Shown here piece by piece: positions 8,455 through 17,258 of a stretch of DNA of 64,000 bases. Source of the DNA: Saliniramus sp050485405 (GTDB lineage Bacteria > Pseudomonadota > Alphaproteobacteria > Rhizobiales > Beijerinckiaceae). The notes under the pieces were generated by a model that made no database searches, was not told the DNA's origin, and saw only the letters and a program-made list of their open reading frames with translations. The DNA is taken from contig JBJHBI010000016.1 in NCBI GenBank assembly GCA_050485405.1, forward strand, positions 1-64,000, given 5' to 3'. Positions within the stretch are counted from its first letter, which is position 1. Every line of letters begins with the position of its first letter. Position numbers and translations under genes: made by a program.

Positions 8455-9561
8455 TCACTCTCGATCGATACCGGCTTCGCGCGCCACGTCCTCGACATGC
8501 GCGATCGCCTCGCTGTCGCCGGCCAGCGCGCGCCGCGCTTCCGCCAGCGCTTCCGCCGCCCGGTTTTCCTGCCCGAGCACCGCGTAGGAGCGCACGAGCC
8601 GGCCCCATTCCTCGGCATTGCCGCCCTCGGTGGCGAGCCGCTCCGCGAGCCCCGAGACCATACCGGCGATCGCACCGCTGCCGACCGCCTCGCCCGCGTC
8701 GCTGGCGGCGGCGCCCTCGCCTTCCAGAGCCGCGATACGCTGGCGCACCACCGGCACCCAGGGGGCATCTGGCGCGGAATCGGCGAGCAGGCTGCCGTAG
8801 CGCTCCAGGGCGATATCCTCGTCGCCGTCCTGATGCGCCGCCGTCGCGAGGAAGAAGCGGGCCTTGGGATGGCGGGCGTCATGGGTGAGCGCCTGCTCGA
8901 AAGCCTCGCGCGCCGAGGAGGAGACGATGCCCTCCGACGCCATGACCAGCGCCTCGCCGAAATTCGCCAGCCGCTCGGCATCCTCGCCCAGATGGCGCAA
9001 TGCGCGCTGATAGGCGAGCGCGGCATCGTCGAAACGGCCCATGCGCAGGTAGACCGGCGCGATCACCTCCCAGCCCTGCCCGTCTTCGGGGTTGCGCTGG
9101 AGATGGGACTCGATCTGCGCCACCGCCTGATTCATGTCGATGTCACCATCCGGCGAGACGGGTTGTATCCGCGCGCTCAGCGGCTGACCCGGCATTTCCG
9201 GAGAACCATGCGCGCCGTAGATCGCGAGTGCCACGAGCGGGATCGCCGAGAGAGCGAGCGCCGAGGTCGCACGGCGCCGGCGCAGGGCCGGTTCATCGAG
9301 GGACTTGTCGCCGGCCTCGCGCCGCGCATCGGCGCGGATCAGCCGCCGCGCCGCCTCGGCCTTCGCCGCTGCGGCCTCCTCGGGCGTGAACATGCCGCGC
9401 GCGAGATCACGGTCGATCTCGTGCAGTTGCTCCTCGTAGAACAGACGCTCCCCTTCCGCAGCCGAGGCGGGTCCGAACGCCCTGCGCGGACGCGACAGCG
9501 GCCAGAGGACCGCCATGATCGTGGCCGCGGTCATCGCGATGAAGAGTATCCAGATCGACAT
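8455..9561 (-). CDS. ccmI: Cytochrome c biogenesis protein CcmI (TPR apocytochrome chaperone)
   Basis: A 368-residue protein that binds the C-terminus of apocytochromes c and presents them to the CcmF/CcmH ligation complex. The N-terminus has a hydrophobic segment (residues 1-20) followed by a cytoplasmic loop (EEQLHEIDRDLARG, the CcmI-1 region) and a second transmembrane helix near residue 100. The periplasmic half contains TPR-like helical repeats (for example GWEVIAPVYLRMGRFDDAALAYQRAL). It is first in the ccmIEFH operon. The 117-bp space upstream (9562-9678) must hold the operon promoter; a short GACACGGTGTC palindrome is visible there at 9611-9621. Confidence 0.94.
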   Translation of the reverse strand: MSIWILFIAMTAATIMAVLWPLSRPRRAFGPASAAEGERLFYEEQLHEIDRDLARGMFTPEEAAAAKAEAARRLIRADARREAGDKSLDEPALRRRRATSALALSAIPLVALAIYGAHGSPEMPGQPLSARIQPVSPDGDIDMNQAVAQIESHLQRNPEDGQGWEVIAPVYLRMGRFDDAALAYQRALRHLGEDAERLANFGEALVMASEGIVSSSAREAFEQALTHDARHPKARFFLATAAHQDGDEDIALERYGSLLADSAPDAPWVPVVRQRIAALEGEGAAASDAGEAVGSGAIAGMVSGLAERLATEGGNAEEWGRLVRSYAVLGQENRAAEALAEARRALAGDSEAIAHVEDVAREAGIDRE

Positions 9562-9678
9562 GGCACCTATCTACAGTGAAGCGCTTCGCCTGACGATGTA
9601 ATGTCCCGGCGACACGGTGTCACGCAAGGGATGTTACTGAATAGGCAAAAACATGGCCGGATGCGCCCCTGCGGCCGC

Positions 9679-10635
9679 TCAGCGCAACATATGCGCCTGA
9701 AGGCCGAGATAGACGTCGTTGCGACCGCCCTCGGGCATGGAGATGCCACCGGCAAACCGCAGCCGGACCGGTCCGACGCGCCATCCGGTCACATGTGCGC
9801 CGACGCGCCATTCGCGATAGCCCGGCTCGGCATATCCGGTCAGTTCGGGGCCGGCGAAGACACCGTCGGCGATTTCGATCCCGCCGGCGACCCTCCCCCA
9901 GACCGAGGGCAAGGCGGAGCCGGCCATCAAGGTCGCATGGAGGAGATAGCTGCGGCCCGACGACCCCGCCCTGCCCGGCATCGGAGCCTCGCGCCACAAT
10001 TCCCCGAGAAACGCCGCGCCGAGCCGGGTCGCCTGCCAGCGCGGCAGGGCATCCTCCCCGAGCGTCTGGGCGCGGATCATCTCGGGACCGGCGACGAGCG
10101 TCAGGAAGCCGATCCGCGTATTGGCCTGTCGGCCGAAATAGACCCGCGTGATCTGCGTCAGGCGCGGGACGTGAGCGACGAAACCGTCGGGCCCGTCCCA
10201 GCGCTGCCGGGTCGCGCCGAGATTGGTCATGAAGAGCGCGACCGGTCCCGGTGCTTCGATATCCCCCGACAGGCTGTGCTTCATCCCGCTGCCGGCGAAG
10301 ATGGAGATTTCTGCGAGTTCGACGGACGAAAACAGCACCCGGTCGTAACGCCGCGTGACCTTCCGTGCGCCGACCGGGTCCCGATCGCCATCCTCCGCCT
10401 CACGCGCCTCGCCGGAAGCTCGTCCACCCGGCGCTTGCGTCGCCGATGCTTGTGCGATGTCGATGGCGGGCAACAAGGTGAGTATGGGCAACAAGGTGAG
10501 GAAGCAGCCGAGGCATGCGGCACGAATCAGGTGACGGATCGCGGCTGCCCCCGCTCCATGCGGTGCGCTCGATCGGTGATGACGCCTGGAGCCGGCGGCG
10601 GGGGTCGGGCGGGCGAAACGCAAGACGGGCGCCAC
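9679..10635 (-). CDS. BcsS-like outer-membrane protein (cellulose biosynthesis-associated family)
   Basis: A secreted protein of up to 318 residues. The mature part has alternating short hydrophobic strands of a beta-barrel and ends in an aromatic-poor LGLQAHMLR. The segment YREWRVGAHVTGWRVG and the preceding GRVAGGIEIADGVFAGPELTGY match what I know of the BcsS family, which is found with cellulose synthase genes in alphaproteobacteria. No bcsA/bcsB is visible here, so this is an orphan copy whose role is inferred only from family membership. The start is uncertain: a hydrophobic signal segment begins near residue 35 of the longest frame, so the real start may be internal. The signal region is encoded by an 18-bp-period duplication. 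Confidence 0.68.
   Translation of the reverse strand: MAPVLRFARPTPAAGSRRHHRSSAPHGAGAAAIRHLIRAACLGCFLTLLPILTLLPAIDIAQASATQAPGGRASGEAREAEDGDRDPVGARKVTRRYDRVLFSSVELAEISIFAGSGMKHSLSGDIEAPGPVALFMTNLGATRQRWDGPDGFVAHVPRLTQITRVYFGRQANTRIGFLTLVAGPEMIRAQTLGEDALPRWQATRLGAAFLGELWREAPMPGRAGSSGRSYLLHATLMAGSALPSVWGRVAGGIEIADGVFAGPELTGYAEPGYREWRVGAHVTGWRVGPVRLRFAGGISMPEGGRNDVYLGLQAHMLR
10468..10500. repeat. Tandem duplication (18-bp period) in BcsS-like signal region
   Basis: The 15-base unit GGGCAACAAGGTGAG occurs at 10468-10482 and again at 10486-10500. On the coding strand it duplicates the LTLLP element of the hydrophobic signal core. Being a multiple of three it keeps frame. Confidence 0.85.
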
Positions 10636-10747
10636 CTGAAATCTGAAATTGCCTTAACGCATCATTAACAATCTATCTGCAACCGCACAACGCGAACAAG
10701 CCGGAAACGGTTGTGCTTATGAGCGCCGGATCCGCCCCCTCAAACGA

Positions 10748-10779
10748 GATACGGCGCGGAATATCTCCCGCGCCGTATC
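10748..10779 (-). terminator. Hairpin terminator of the TAXI-TRAP operon
   Basis: The 12-bp perfect stem has arms 10748-10759 and 10768-10779 and an 8-base loop. It lies 26 bp beyond the fused permease stop, and the downstream side on the minus strand reads TCGTTTGAG, a weak T-tract. Confidence 0.65.
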
Positions 10780-10804
10780 CATGAGTTTCGCCGATGATGC
10801 GCCG

Positions 10805-13060
10805 TCAGGCCGGGCTCGCCGCCCGCGCAGCCGCACGCGCCTCGCGCTTCTCTCGCTGGATGCGCCAATCGGTACGGTAGTTCCATACGATGATGGCGAT
10901 CACACCCACCGCGCCGATGGCCTCGGCGATCGGCGTGTTCGGCCACAACAGCGCGACGCCGAAGCCGAACAGCGCGATCCGCACCGGCCAGTTCAACGGC
11001 GCCTCCATATGCCCTTCGATCGCGGAGCCGAGCGCGTAGACGCCGATTACCGCGATCACGAAGATATGGATCACCTCCCAGGTGCCGCCGCCGATGAAGT
11101 TCGTATAGGCGAACAGCACCGGCAGCAGATACAGGCCCTTCGCGACCTTCCATGCTTCGAGGCCGGTGCGCATTGGAGGCGTCTTGGCGATCGCCGCCGC
11201 CGCGAAGGCGGTGATGCAGACGGGCGGTGTGACGTTCGAATCGAGCGACAGCCAGAAGATGATCAGATGCGCCGAGAGCAGCGCCATCGTGATCACATGC
11301 GCGTCGAGCACCTGCGGATAGACCTGCGAGAGGATTTCCGGCGGCGCGGCATTGACGAGCGCGAGTGCCGAATCGCGACTCATCGGCTCCGCCAGAGCCG
11401 CCAGCGCGGCTGGATCGACCAGCGAGAAGATCACCCGCGTCGCCTCCGGAATCTGCCCGGCGACCATCGCGTCGATCAGCGCGTTGTTCTGGATCAAGAG
11501 ATGCAAAGCCGGCGCCGACAATGTCGCGAGGACGATGTAGGAGGCCGTCACGGGCAGCCCCATGCCGAGCACGAGCGAGGCCAGGGCCACCAGCACGAGC
11601 GCGATCAGCAGATTGTTGCCCGACCATTGCGCGATCATCAGCGAGATCGTGTTGCCGATGCCCGTCATGGCGACGACGTTGATGATCAGCCCCACCGCGA
11701 CGAGCAGCACGGCGGTCATGATCATGTTGGTCGAACCGAGGGCGAATGCGTCGAGGATCGCCTTGGGTCCCATTTTGTTCGGCGTGAACCAGGAGGCGAC
11801 GACGCAGGCCGCGATGGCGAAGCCCGCCGCATAGGTCGGCGTATAGCCGACGACGAGCAGGCCGATCAGCGTGAAGATCGGGATGAGGAAGGACGGACCG
11901 CCTTTCTTGAGCACCTCCCACGCGGTCGGCGCATCGTCGTCCATGGCCTTGAGATTGTATTTCTTGGCGTTGATACGCACGAAGAAGGCGACGGAGAGGA
12001 AGTAGACGATCGCCGGCAGGAAGCTCACCGCGACGATGGTCAGATAGGAGATCTGGGTGAAGGTCGCCATCACGAAGGCGCCCGCCCCCATGATCGGCGG
12101 CATGATCATGCCACCCGTCGAAGCAGCCGATTCCACTGCTGCCGCAAAGCGTGGCGGAAAGCCGGCCCGCTTCATCAGCGGAATGGTGATGACCCCGGTC
12201 GATACCGTATTGGCCACCGCCGAGCCGCTCGTCGTGCCGGTCAATGCCGACGCGAACACGGAAACGAAGCCCGGCCCGCCGACGAACCGTCCGGCCATGG
12301 CGCGGGCGAGGTCGACGATGAACACGCCCGCTCCCGAGCGCACGAGAAAGGCGCCGAAGATGATGAAGAGATAGACGTAAGTCGCCGAGATCAGCGCGAT
12401 CGAGCCGAACATGCCCTCATCGGCCAGGATCGAGCGGAAGATCAGCGTGTCGACCGACAAGCCGCTGAAGCGCAGCACGCCCCTGACGGCGGGCCCCCAC
12501 CAGACGACGTAGGTCAGCGCGACGAGGATGAGGATGGGGATGATGAGCCCCGTGGCGCGCCGGGTGAACTCGATCGCACCCGCCATCACGATCAAGGCCA
12601 GCACGGTCTGGATGCCCTGCATGCGCCCGCGATCGAAGATACTCTGCACATCCGAGAGCAGCCATAAGGTTGCGCCCGCGACGATCAGGCCGATCATCAT
12701 GTCGATCGCGAGCACGATCTTCTCGCCGGCCTCGGTCTTGGCTTTGTAGAGCGGGTAACGCAGGGCGCAGAGAAAGCCGAAACCGGCAAAGTGGACACCG
12801 GTCAGCCAGAGCGTGTCGAGCCGTCCGAACGTGCTTATCCAGATGTGATACAGAGCCAGCGCGACACCCACCGCATAGGCGATCTTGCCGATCAGGTTGT
12901 CGGTATCGAAGGAGCGTACATAGGCCTCGTATTCGGCTTCGGCCTCCTGCGCATCCTTGCGAAGCTCTTCCGGCGAGACCGCGAGGGTGCCGGGTTGCGG
13001 CGTGTCGCCGGGCTGCGGATGCGTCGTTTCGGCGTCACGGTCCTTGTTGGGATCACTCAT
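10805..13060 (-). CDS. TRAP transporter fused permease (4TM-12TM, TAXI type)
   Basis: A 751-residue membrane protein combining the small (DctQ-like) and large (DctM-like) TRAP permease subunits in one chain, as is normal for TAXI-type TRAP systems. After a charged cytoplasmic N-terminus (about 60 residues) come four helices, then the DctM part with the conserved segments SGSAVANTVSTGVITIPLMKRAGFPPRFAAAVESAASTGGM (quoted in part as SGSAVANTVSTG and STGGMIMPP). It imports a solute driven by a sodium or proton gradient. The substrate is unknown; TAXI family members are often associated with glutamate-like or other organic acids. It lies 113 bp downstream of its binding protein, behind an intrinsic terminator that may lower its expression relative to the binding protein. 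Confidence 0.93.
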   Translation of the reverse strand: MSDPNKDRDAETTHPQPGDTPQPGTLAVSPEELRKDAQEAEAEYEAYVRSFDTDNLIGKIAYAVGVALALYHIWISTFGRLDTLWLTGVHFAGFGFLCALRYPLYKAKTEAGEKIVLAIDMMIGLIVAGATLWLLSDVQSIFDRGRMQGIQTVLALIVMAGAIEFTRRATGLIIPILILVALTYVVWWGPAVRGVLRFSGLSVDTLIFRSILADEGMFGSIALISATYVYLFIIFGAFLVRSGAGVFIVDLARAMAGRFVGGPGFVSVFASALTGTTSGSAVANTVSTGVITIPLMKRAGFPPRFAAAVESAASTGGMIMPPIMGAGAFVMATFTQISYLTIVAVSFLPAIVYFLSVAFFVRINAKKYNLKAMDDDAPTAWEVLKKGGPSFLIPIFTLIGLLVVGYTPTYAAGFAIAACVVASWFTPNKMGPKAILDAFALGSTNMIMTAVLLVAVGLIINVVAMTGIGNTISLMIAQWSGNNLLIALVLVALASLVLGMGLPVTASYIVLATLSAPALHLLIQNNALIDAMVAGQIPEATRVIFSLVDPAALAALAEPMSRDSALALVNAAPPEILSQVYPQVLDAHVITMALLSAHLIIFWLSLDSNVTPPVCITAFAAAAIAKTPPMRTGLEAWKVAKGLYLLPVLFAYTNFIGGGTWEVIHIFVIAVIGVYALGSAIEGHMEAPLNWPVRIALFGFGVALLWPNTPIAEAIGAVGVIAIIVWNYRTDWRIQREKREARAAARAASPA

Positions 13061-13113
13061 GCTCTGATCTCACAGCTCGTCGCATGCGCCGCAAACCGGC
13101 GCCCTCATGAGGC

Positions 13114-13143
13114 AAAAGAGGGCGCGACCGTGGTCACGCCCTC
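13114..13143 (-). terminator. Intergenic intrinsic terminator between TAXI binding protein and permease
   Basis: The arms 13118-13129 and 13132-13143 pair with one mismatch, leaving an effective 4-base loop. On the minus strand the stem is followed by TTTT (13117-13114). It probably sets a high binding-protein to permease ratio by partial read-through. Confidence 0.75.
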
Positions 13144-13173
13144 CTCGAATGTCAGCGGTCCAGGATCATGCGA

Positions 13174-14202
13174 TCAGGGACGCAGATTGTCCGGAATCTC
13201 GAGGCCCGCTTCCTCGTAGAAGCGAATCGCACCCGGATGCAGCGGCACCGGCAGACCGTTCAGGGCAACGTCCAGCGACATCTCGTTGGTCGCCGGGTGG
13301 ATCGCCTGCAGGAATCCGAGGTTCTCGAACATCGCCTTGGTGATCTCGTAGACGACGTCTTCCGGCACCGTGTCGTTCACGGCGAGGAAGTTCGGCTGAC
13401 CGATCGTGGTGACGTCCTCGTCCTGACCGGGATAGGTGCCGGCGGGAATGTGGAAGGCAGTCCAAAGCGTGCCGAAATCACCATTGGCCTGGACGATCTG
13501 TTCTTCGGTGAAACCGAGCAGCGTCAGCTCGCCGGGCATCGCGGCGAAGGCGCGCGTTACGCCACCCACCGGAACGCCGGCAGGCATGGAGGCGGCGGCG
13601 ATCTGGTTGTTCTGCAGCGCGTCTGCGGAGGGGTTGTAGCCCATATAGACCAGGTCGAACTCCTCGAGCGGCATGCCGAGATTGCCCATGATCACGCGGT
13701 TGGAATCGAGGGTACCCGAACCCTGCGCGCCCATCGACACGGCCTGCCCCAGGATGTTGCCCATGTCGGAGATCGTGCCGGTATCGGCATCCGAGGAGCG
13801 GATGACGAAGTGTTCGGTATTCTGCCACAGGCTCGTGATCGAACGGATGTTCTCCTGAGGGCCGGCATCGGCCAGCGCGCCCGTTCCCGTTGCGGCGTAA
13901 GCGCCGAACAGGCCCTGAAGAATGGCGAAATCGACCTCGCCCTCACGCATGAGGCGCACGTTCTCACCCGAACCGGCGGAACTGATGGCGGAGAGATCGA
14001 TGCCCATCGTCGGCTGGAGGCGGGTCTTGACGAGCGTCGCGATCGCCACGCCGACCGGATAGTAGGTACCACCGGTCGAAGCGGTGGCGAGCAGGAAGCT
14101 CTGCTCGTCGGCCTGCGCGGTGGTCGCGGGCATGGTGAATGCCAGCGCGCCGACCAGCGCGGTTGCGATCAAGGAACGACGCATGATATCATTGGTTTTC
14201 AT
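13174..14202 (-). CDS. TAXI family TRAP transporter solute-binding protein
   Basis: A 342-residue periplasmic binding protein. The N-terminal signal peptide (RRSLIATALVGALAFTMPATTAQA) should be cleaved near residue 32. The mature protein begins with the family hallmark FLLATASTGGTYYPVGVAIATLV, which gives the family its TAXI (TRAP-associated extracytoplasmic immunogenic) identity. It captures the solute for the fused permease encoded downstream. ATG 14202 is preceded by GGGAGGGGTTTCTCA, a strong ribosome-binding site; the longer frame to 14304 is rejected. The 255-bp upstream region also carries the promoter of the divergent hydrolase gene. Confidence 0.95.
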   Translation of the reverse strand: MKTNDIMRRSLIATALVGALAFTMPATTAQADEQSFLLATASTGGTYYPVGVAIATLVKTRLQPTMGIDLSAISSAGSGENVRLMREGEVDFAILQGLFGAYAATGTGALADAGPQENIRSITSLWQNTEHFVIRSSDADTGTISDMGNILGQAVSMGAQGSGTLDSNRVIMGNLGMPLEEFDLVYMGYNPSADALQNNQIAAASMPAGVPVGGVTRAFAAMPGELTLLGFTEEQIVQANGDFGTLWTAFHIPAGTYPGQDEDVTTIGQPNFLAVNDTVPEDVVYEITKAMFENLGFLQAIHPATNEMSLDVALNGLPVPLHPGAIRFYEEAGLEIPDNLRP

Positions 14203-14308
14203 TGAGAAACCCCTCCCATTGGTGTTTGGCACGGCGCTTTGCCACGCTTTGAACAAATCTTTACGGATGTCCACCGGGAGGGTCAACAGCCGATACGAAG
14301 GCAATCAT

Positions 14309-14323
14309 GCCCAACTTTTGGGC
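14309..14323. promoter_or_regulatory. Inverted repeat between divergent TAXI and hydrolase genes
   Basis: GCCCAA-ctt-TTGGGC is a perfect 6-bp inverted repeat. Further GCAA/TTGC and TTGCCC elements lie nearby (for example 14364-14370 on the plus strand). It sits between two divergently transcribed genes and could be an operator. No regulator is identified. Confidence 0.3.
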
Positions 14324-14457
14324 AACCTCGATGCTGCAATGCAACAAATACGCTTCGGTAAATGTTGCCCTTCTTTACCGGGCTGATCGGCTGCGAAAAA
14401 ACGTTTGCACCTTCCATGCGTAGACAGCACAACTCCAAAAAAGGTACTCGCAAAGGG

Positions 14458-15291
14458 ATGCTCAGGGTGGAAACGATTACGATCACGGGCGGCGGCGGTC
14501 TGTCGTTGCAGGCGCGACGCTACGGCAAGCAGGGGACGAAACCCGTCATTTTCCTGCATGGCTGGTCGCAACACCATCTGGCATTCGCCCAACAATTCGA
14601 GGGTTCGCTCGCCGAGGAATTCGATCTGATCGGGCTCGACCTGCGCGGACACGGCGCTTCCGACGCCCCGGACGGTGCCGGACATTACGCCGACGGCGAT
14701 CTGTGGGCCGATGATCTGCACAGGCTGATCACGCAGCTGGAACTCACCGCACCGATCGTCGTGGCCTGGTCCTATGGCGGCCTCGTCATCGCAGATTATC
14801 TGCGCAAATACGGCAATGCGGCCATCGGCGGCGTGAATTTCGTCGGCGCCGCGCTCGTCATCGGCAAGGATTACATCGGCCCCTATACCGGCGAGACCTT
14901 CGTCAAATATGCCGCCAAGGGCATGTCGAAGGATCCGGTGAAGGCGCTCTATGGCATGATCGATTTCGTGCATGCCTGCGCCGTTAAACCGGTGCCGCAG
15001 GCCGCCATCGAGCGCTTCATCGCCTTCAACATGCTGGTGCGCCCCGACATCCGCCGCGCCGTCAGCGCCCGCGACGCCGATTACCGGCCCGTTCTCGCCG
15101 GCCTCAGCAAGCCCGCTCTCTTTTCCCATGGCGAAGCCGATACCGTGATCATGCCGCAAATGACGCGGGAAGCGGCGGAGATCGCCCCGCAGGCGCGCAT
15201 CTCCTGGTACGAGGGCTGCGGGCACATGCCGTTCCTCGAGGATCAGCCACGTTTCGACGCGGAACTCGCGGCATTCGCCCGGAGCTGCTGA
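14458..15291 (+). CDS. Alpha/beta hydrolase
   Basis: A 277-residue cytoplasmic alpha/beta-hydrolase. The oxyanion region is HGWSQHH, the nucleophile elbow is AWSYGG (Ser in the G/A-x-S-x-G pattern), the acid residue is in the HGEADTV strand, and the catalytic His is in GCGHMPFLE near the C-terminus. The cap region is short. The substrate is unknown; such proteins are annotated as hydrolase or haloperoxidase-like. ATG 14458 is preferred because the frame upstream to 14362 encodes residues not seen in the family, while MLRVETITITGG begins the first strand directly. It is followed by a long hairpin and appears monocistronic. Confidence 0.85.
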   Translation: MLRVETITITGGGGLSLQARRYGKQGTKPVIFLHGWSQHHLAFAQQFEGSLAEEFDLIGLDLRGHGASDAPDGAGHYADGDLWADDLHRLITQLELTAPIVVAWSYGGLVIADYLRKYGNAAIGGVNFVGAALVIGKDYIGPYTGETFVKYAAKGMSKDPVKALYGMIDFVHACAVKPVPQAAIERFIAFNMLVRPDIRRAVSARDADYRPVLAGLSKPALFSHGEADTVIMPQMTREAAEIAPQARISWYEGCGHMPFLEDQPRFDAELAAFARSC

Positions 15292-15323
15292 GCGCGCGGT
15301 GCGACCTTCGTCGCAACGCGCGC
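15292..15323 (+). terminator. Long GC-rich hairpin after the alpha/beta hydrolase
   Basis: A stem of about 14 bp with one mismatch: GCGCGC, a short imperfect stretch, then GCGAC, closed by a CTTC loop. It begins one base after the hydrolase stop. No T-tract follows, so factor-independent termination is not certain. Confidence 0.55.
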
Positions 15324-15363
15324 CTGATCCAGATCAAGGCGGCCTCCATCACGTCGTCATAAT
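15324..15363 (+). promoter_or_regulatory. FNR/FixK-type box with spaced -10 element
   Basis: CTGAT-CCAG-ATCAA at 15324-15337 matches the FNR/FixK palindrome TTGAT-N4-ATCAA at 9 of 10 positions. A CATAAT -10-like hexamer lies at 15358-15363. The distance of about 30 bp between the box centre and the -10 centre is what a class II FNR/CRP-activated promoter needs (box near -41). It faces the small gene starting at 15417. Confidence 0.6.
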
Positions 15364-15416
15364 TGGCCTTCAGCTTGCATGAGCAGCGGCGGCGCAATCA
15401 TGACGAGGAGGAAACG

Positions 15417-15725
15417 ATGCCCAACCGGAAGAAGACCGAGACCGAGTTCGATCCGATGGGGATCGCCCCCGCAATGATGAATTGCTGGCGCGTCGCCATG
15501 TTCGACATGCCCATGGCCTACGCCCTCGAGATGAATGCCTGCATGAGCCGCTGGATCGCGCATCAGCAGGAATTCATGCGCAACCTCGCCCAGTCGCGCG
15601 ATCTCGACGATGTCGCGAGCGCCCAGAAGAAGCTCGTCGAGGAGGCGATCGACGACGCCGAAGCCAACACCGTCGCCTTCCAGCGCGACATGCGCGCCAC
15701 CCTCGAATCGACCCGGCTCAACTGA
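15417..15725 (+). CDS. Small phasin-like helical protein
   Basis: A 102-residue, mostly helical, acidic protein with no signal peptide. The Met- and Ala-rich first half (MNCWRVAMFDMPMAYALEMNACMSRWIAHQ in part) followed by an amphipathic helix (AQKKLVEEAIDDAEANTVAFQRDM) recalls phasin-like proteins that coat polyhydroxyalkanoate granules, but I do not recognise a specific family and the function is unproven. ATG 15417 follows AGGAGGAAACG, an excellent ribosome-binding site. The upstream FNR/FixK-type box suggests induction at low oxygen. Confidence 0.72.
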   Translation: MPNRKKTETEFDPMGIAPAMMNCWRVAMFDMPMAYALEMNACMSRWIAHQQEFMRNLAQSRDLDDVASAQKKLVEEAIDDAEANTVAFQRDMRATLESTRLN

Positions 15726-15853
15726 GCCGGGGCTCGCCCCTGCCCTGATGGTGTGAGAGGCGCATCTGTCGCGGCGGCGGCCCCGCATGCCGGGCAGAGG
15801 CGGGATTTGCCCGTGGCAGAGGATGCCGCGGAGGAAAACGGCTTCATCAACGC

Positions 15854-15881
15854 GCGGGCACGTCGTAAAGGAAGTGCCCGC
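15854..15881 (+). terminator. Hairpin in the 15726-16007 gap
   Basis: The 8-bp perfect stem GCGGGCAC/GTGCCCGC (15854-15861 and 15874-15881) has a 12-base loop. It stands between the phasin-like gene and the sugar dehydrogenase gene. Otherwise the 282-bp gap shows nothing I can name. Confidence 0.35.
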
Positions 15882-16007
15882 GGCATCTTCACGCCCTCCC
15901 CGCGTTCCGCTGCTCCCGACCTTGACAGGCGGCGCCGAAGCGGTACCTCGCTTTCGAGGCGCGCCGTCGGTTTCCCCGGGCAGGGCGCGCGTGGAGGAGG
16001 AGGTTTG

Positions 16008-17219
16008 ATGATGGTGGTTGCGGTGTCTCGATCCCGTCGCTTGCAGATCTCGCGCTATACCGGAACTGCTGCGCTCGCGCTTTCGCTCGGCACCCTCGTC
16101 GGGCTGGCCGGGCCGGCCTTCATCCCGGGCGCATCCGCCCAGGCTGCCGCCACGCACGAGCGCGTCACGACGCAGGATTACGAGCTCCTCGTCGAGACCG
16201 TGGCATCGGGGCTCGAACATCCCTGGAGCCTCGCTTTCCTGCCCGATCGCGCGATGCTCGTGACCGAACGCACCGGCGCGATCCGCCTCGTCACGCCGGA
16301 TGGCCGCGTCTCCGGGCCGCTCGCGGGAACGCCGCCCGTCGCAGCCGAGGGCCAGGCGGGCATGCTCGACATCGCGCTCGATCCGGATTTCGAGACGAAC
16401 GGCCTCGTCTACATGGCCTATGCCGAGGAGCGCGACGGCGGGATCGGCCTCACCGTGGCGCGGACCGTGTTCGACCGGGAGGCCGAGGCCTTTGCCGAAC
16501 CGGAGGTGATCTTCCGGCAGAACCCCGCCGTCTCGGGCGGGCGCCATCTCGGCTCGCGGCTCGTCTTCCATCCCGACGGTACGCTCTTCGTCACCGCAGG
16601 TGATCGCGGCAATCATTCCGATGAATCACAGGAGCCGGGCAACCATATCGGCGCGATCATGCGCATCAATCCCGACGGCTCGATCCCGGCCGGCAATCCC
16701 CACGAGACGATGGAAGGCTGGGCGCCGGAAATCTGGTCGATCGGCCATCGCAACGTCCAGGGCGCGACCATCCGCCCGGGAACGGAGCAGCTCTGGGCGC
16801 ATGAGCACGGCGCGCGGGGCGGCGACGAGGTCAACCTGATCGAACCGGGGCTCAATTACGGCTGGCCGGTAATCGCCTTCGGCACGCATTATTCGGGCGG
16901 GCGCATCGGCGTCGGCACGCATCGTGAGGGAATGGAGCAGCCGGTTTTCTATTGGGATCCGGCACTGGCCCCCTCGGGCATGACCTTCTATGATGGCGAG
17001 GCCTTTCCGCAATGGCAGGGCGATCTGTTCATCGGCGGGCTCGTCAGCCGGGTCGTGTCGCGCCTCACCATGTCGGGAGATGCGGTGATTGCGGAGGAGC
17101 GCATTCTGGGTGAGCTCGGTGAGCGTTTCCGCGATGTGCGCAGCGGGCCGGACGGCGCGCTCTATCTGCTTACCGATGCCGCGAACGGGCGTATCCTGCG
17201 CGTCGTCCCCGCCCCCTGA
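16008..17219 (+). CDS. PQQ-dependent aldose sugar dehydrogenase family protein
   Basis: A 403-residue secreted beta-propeller. The signal peptide (about residues 15-46, ending in GASAQAA) is followed by the soluble glucose dehydrogenase-like propeller: LEHPWSLAFLPDRAMLVTERTG, GQAGMLDIALDPDFETNGLVYMAY, GGRHLGSRLVFHPDGTLFVTAGDR, HRNVQGA and AHEHGARGGDEVNLI. These are hallmark segments of the YliI/Asd family, which oxidises aldoses with PQQ and calcium in the periplasm. No pqq synthesis genes are in the window. ATG 16008 (or the next codon, 16011) is preceded by GGAGGAGGAGG. Confidence 0.9.
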   Translation: MMVVAVSRSRRLQISRYTGTAALALSLGTLVGLAGPAFIPGASAQAAATHERVTTQDYELLVETVASGLEHPWSLAFLPDRAMLVTERTGAIRLVTPDGRVSGPLAGTPPVAAEGQAGMLDIALDPDFETNGLVYMAYAEERDGGIGLTVARTVFDREAEAFAEPEVIFRQNPAVSGGRHLGSRLVFHPDGTLFVTAGDRGNHSDESQEPGNHIGAIMRINPDGSIPAGNPHETMEGWAPEIWSIGHRNVQGATIRPGTEQLWAHEHGARGGDEVNLIEPGLNYGWPVIAFGTHYSGGRIGVGTHREGMEQPVFYWDPALAPSGMTFYDGEAFPQWQGDLFIGGLVSRVVSRLTMSGDAVIAEERILGELGERFRDVRSGPDGALYLLTDAANGRILRVVPAP

Positions 17220-17258
17220 GGCTGTCCCTGCGCGCTCCCGGCGCGAGCAAGAGAGATC

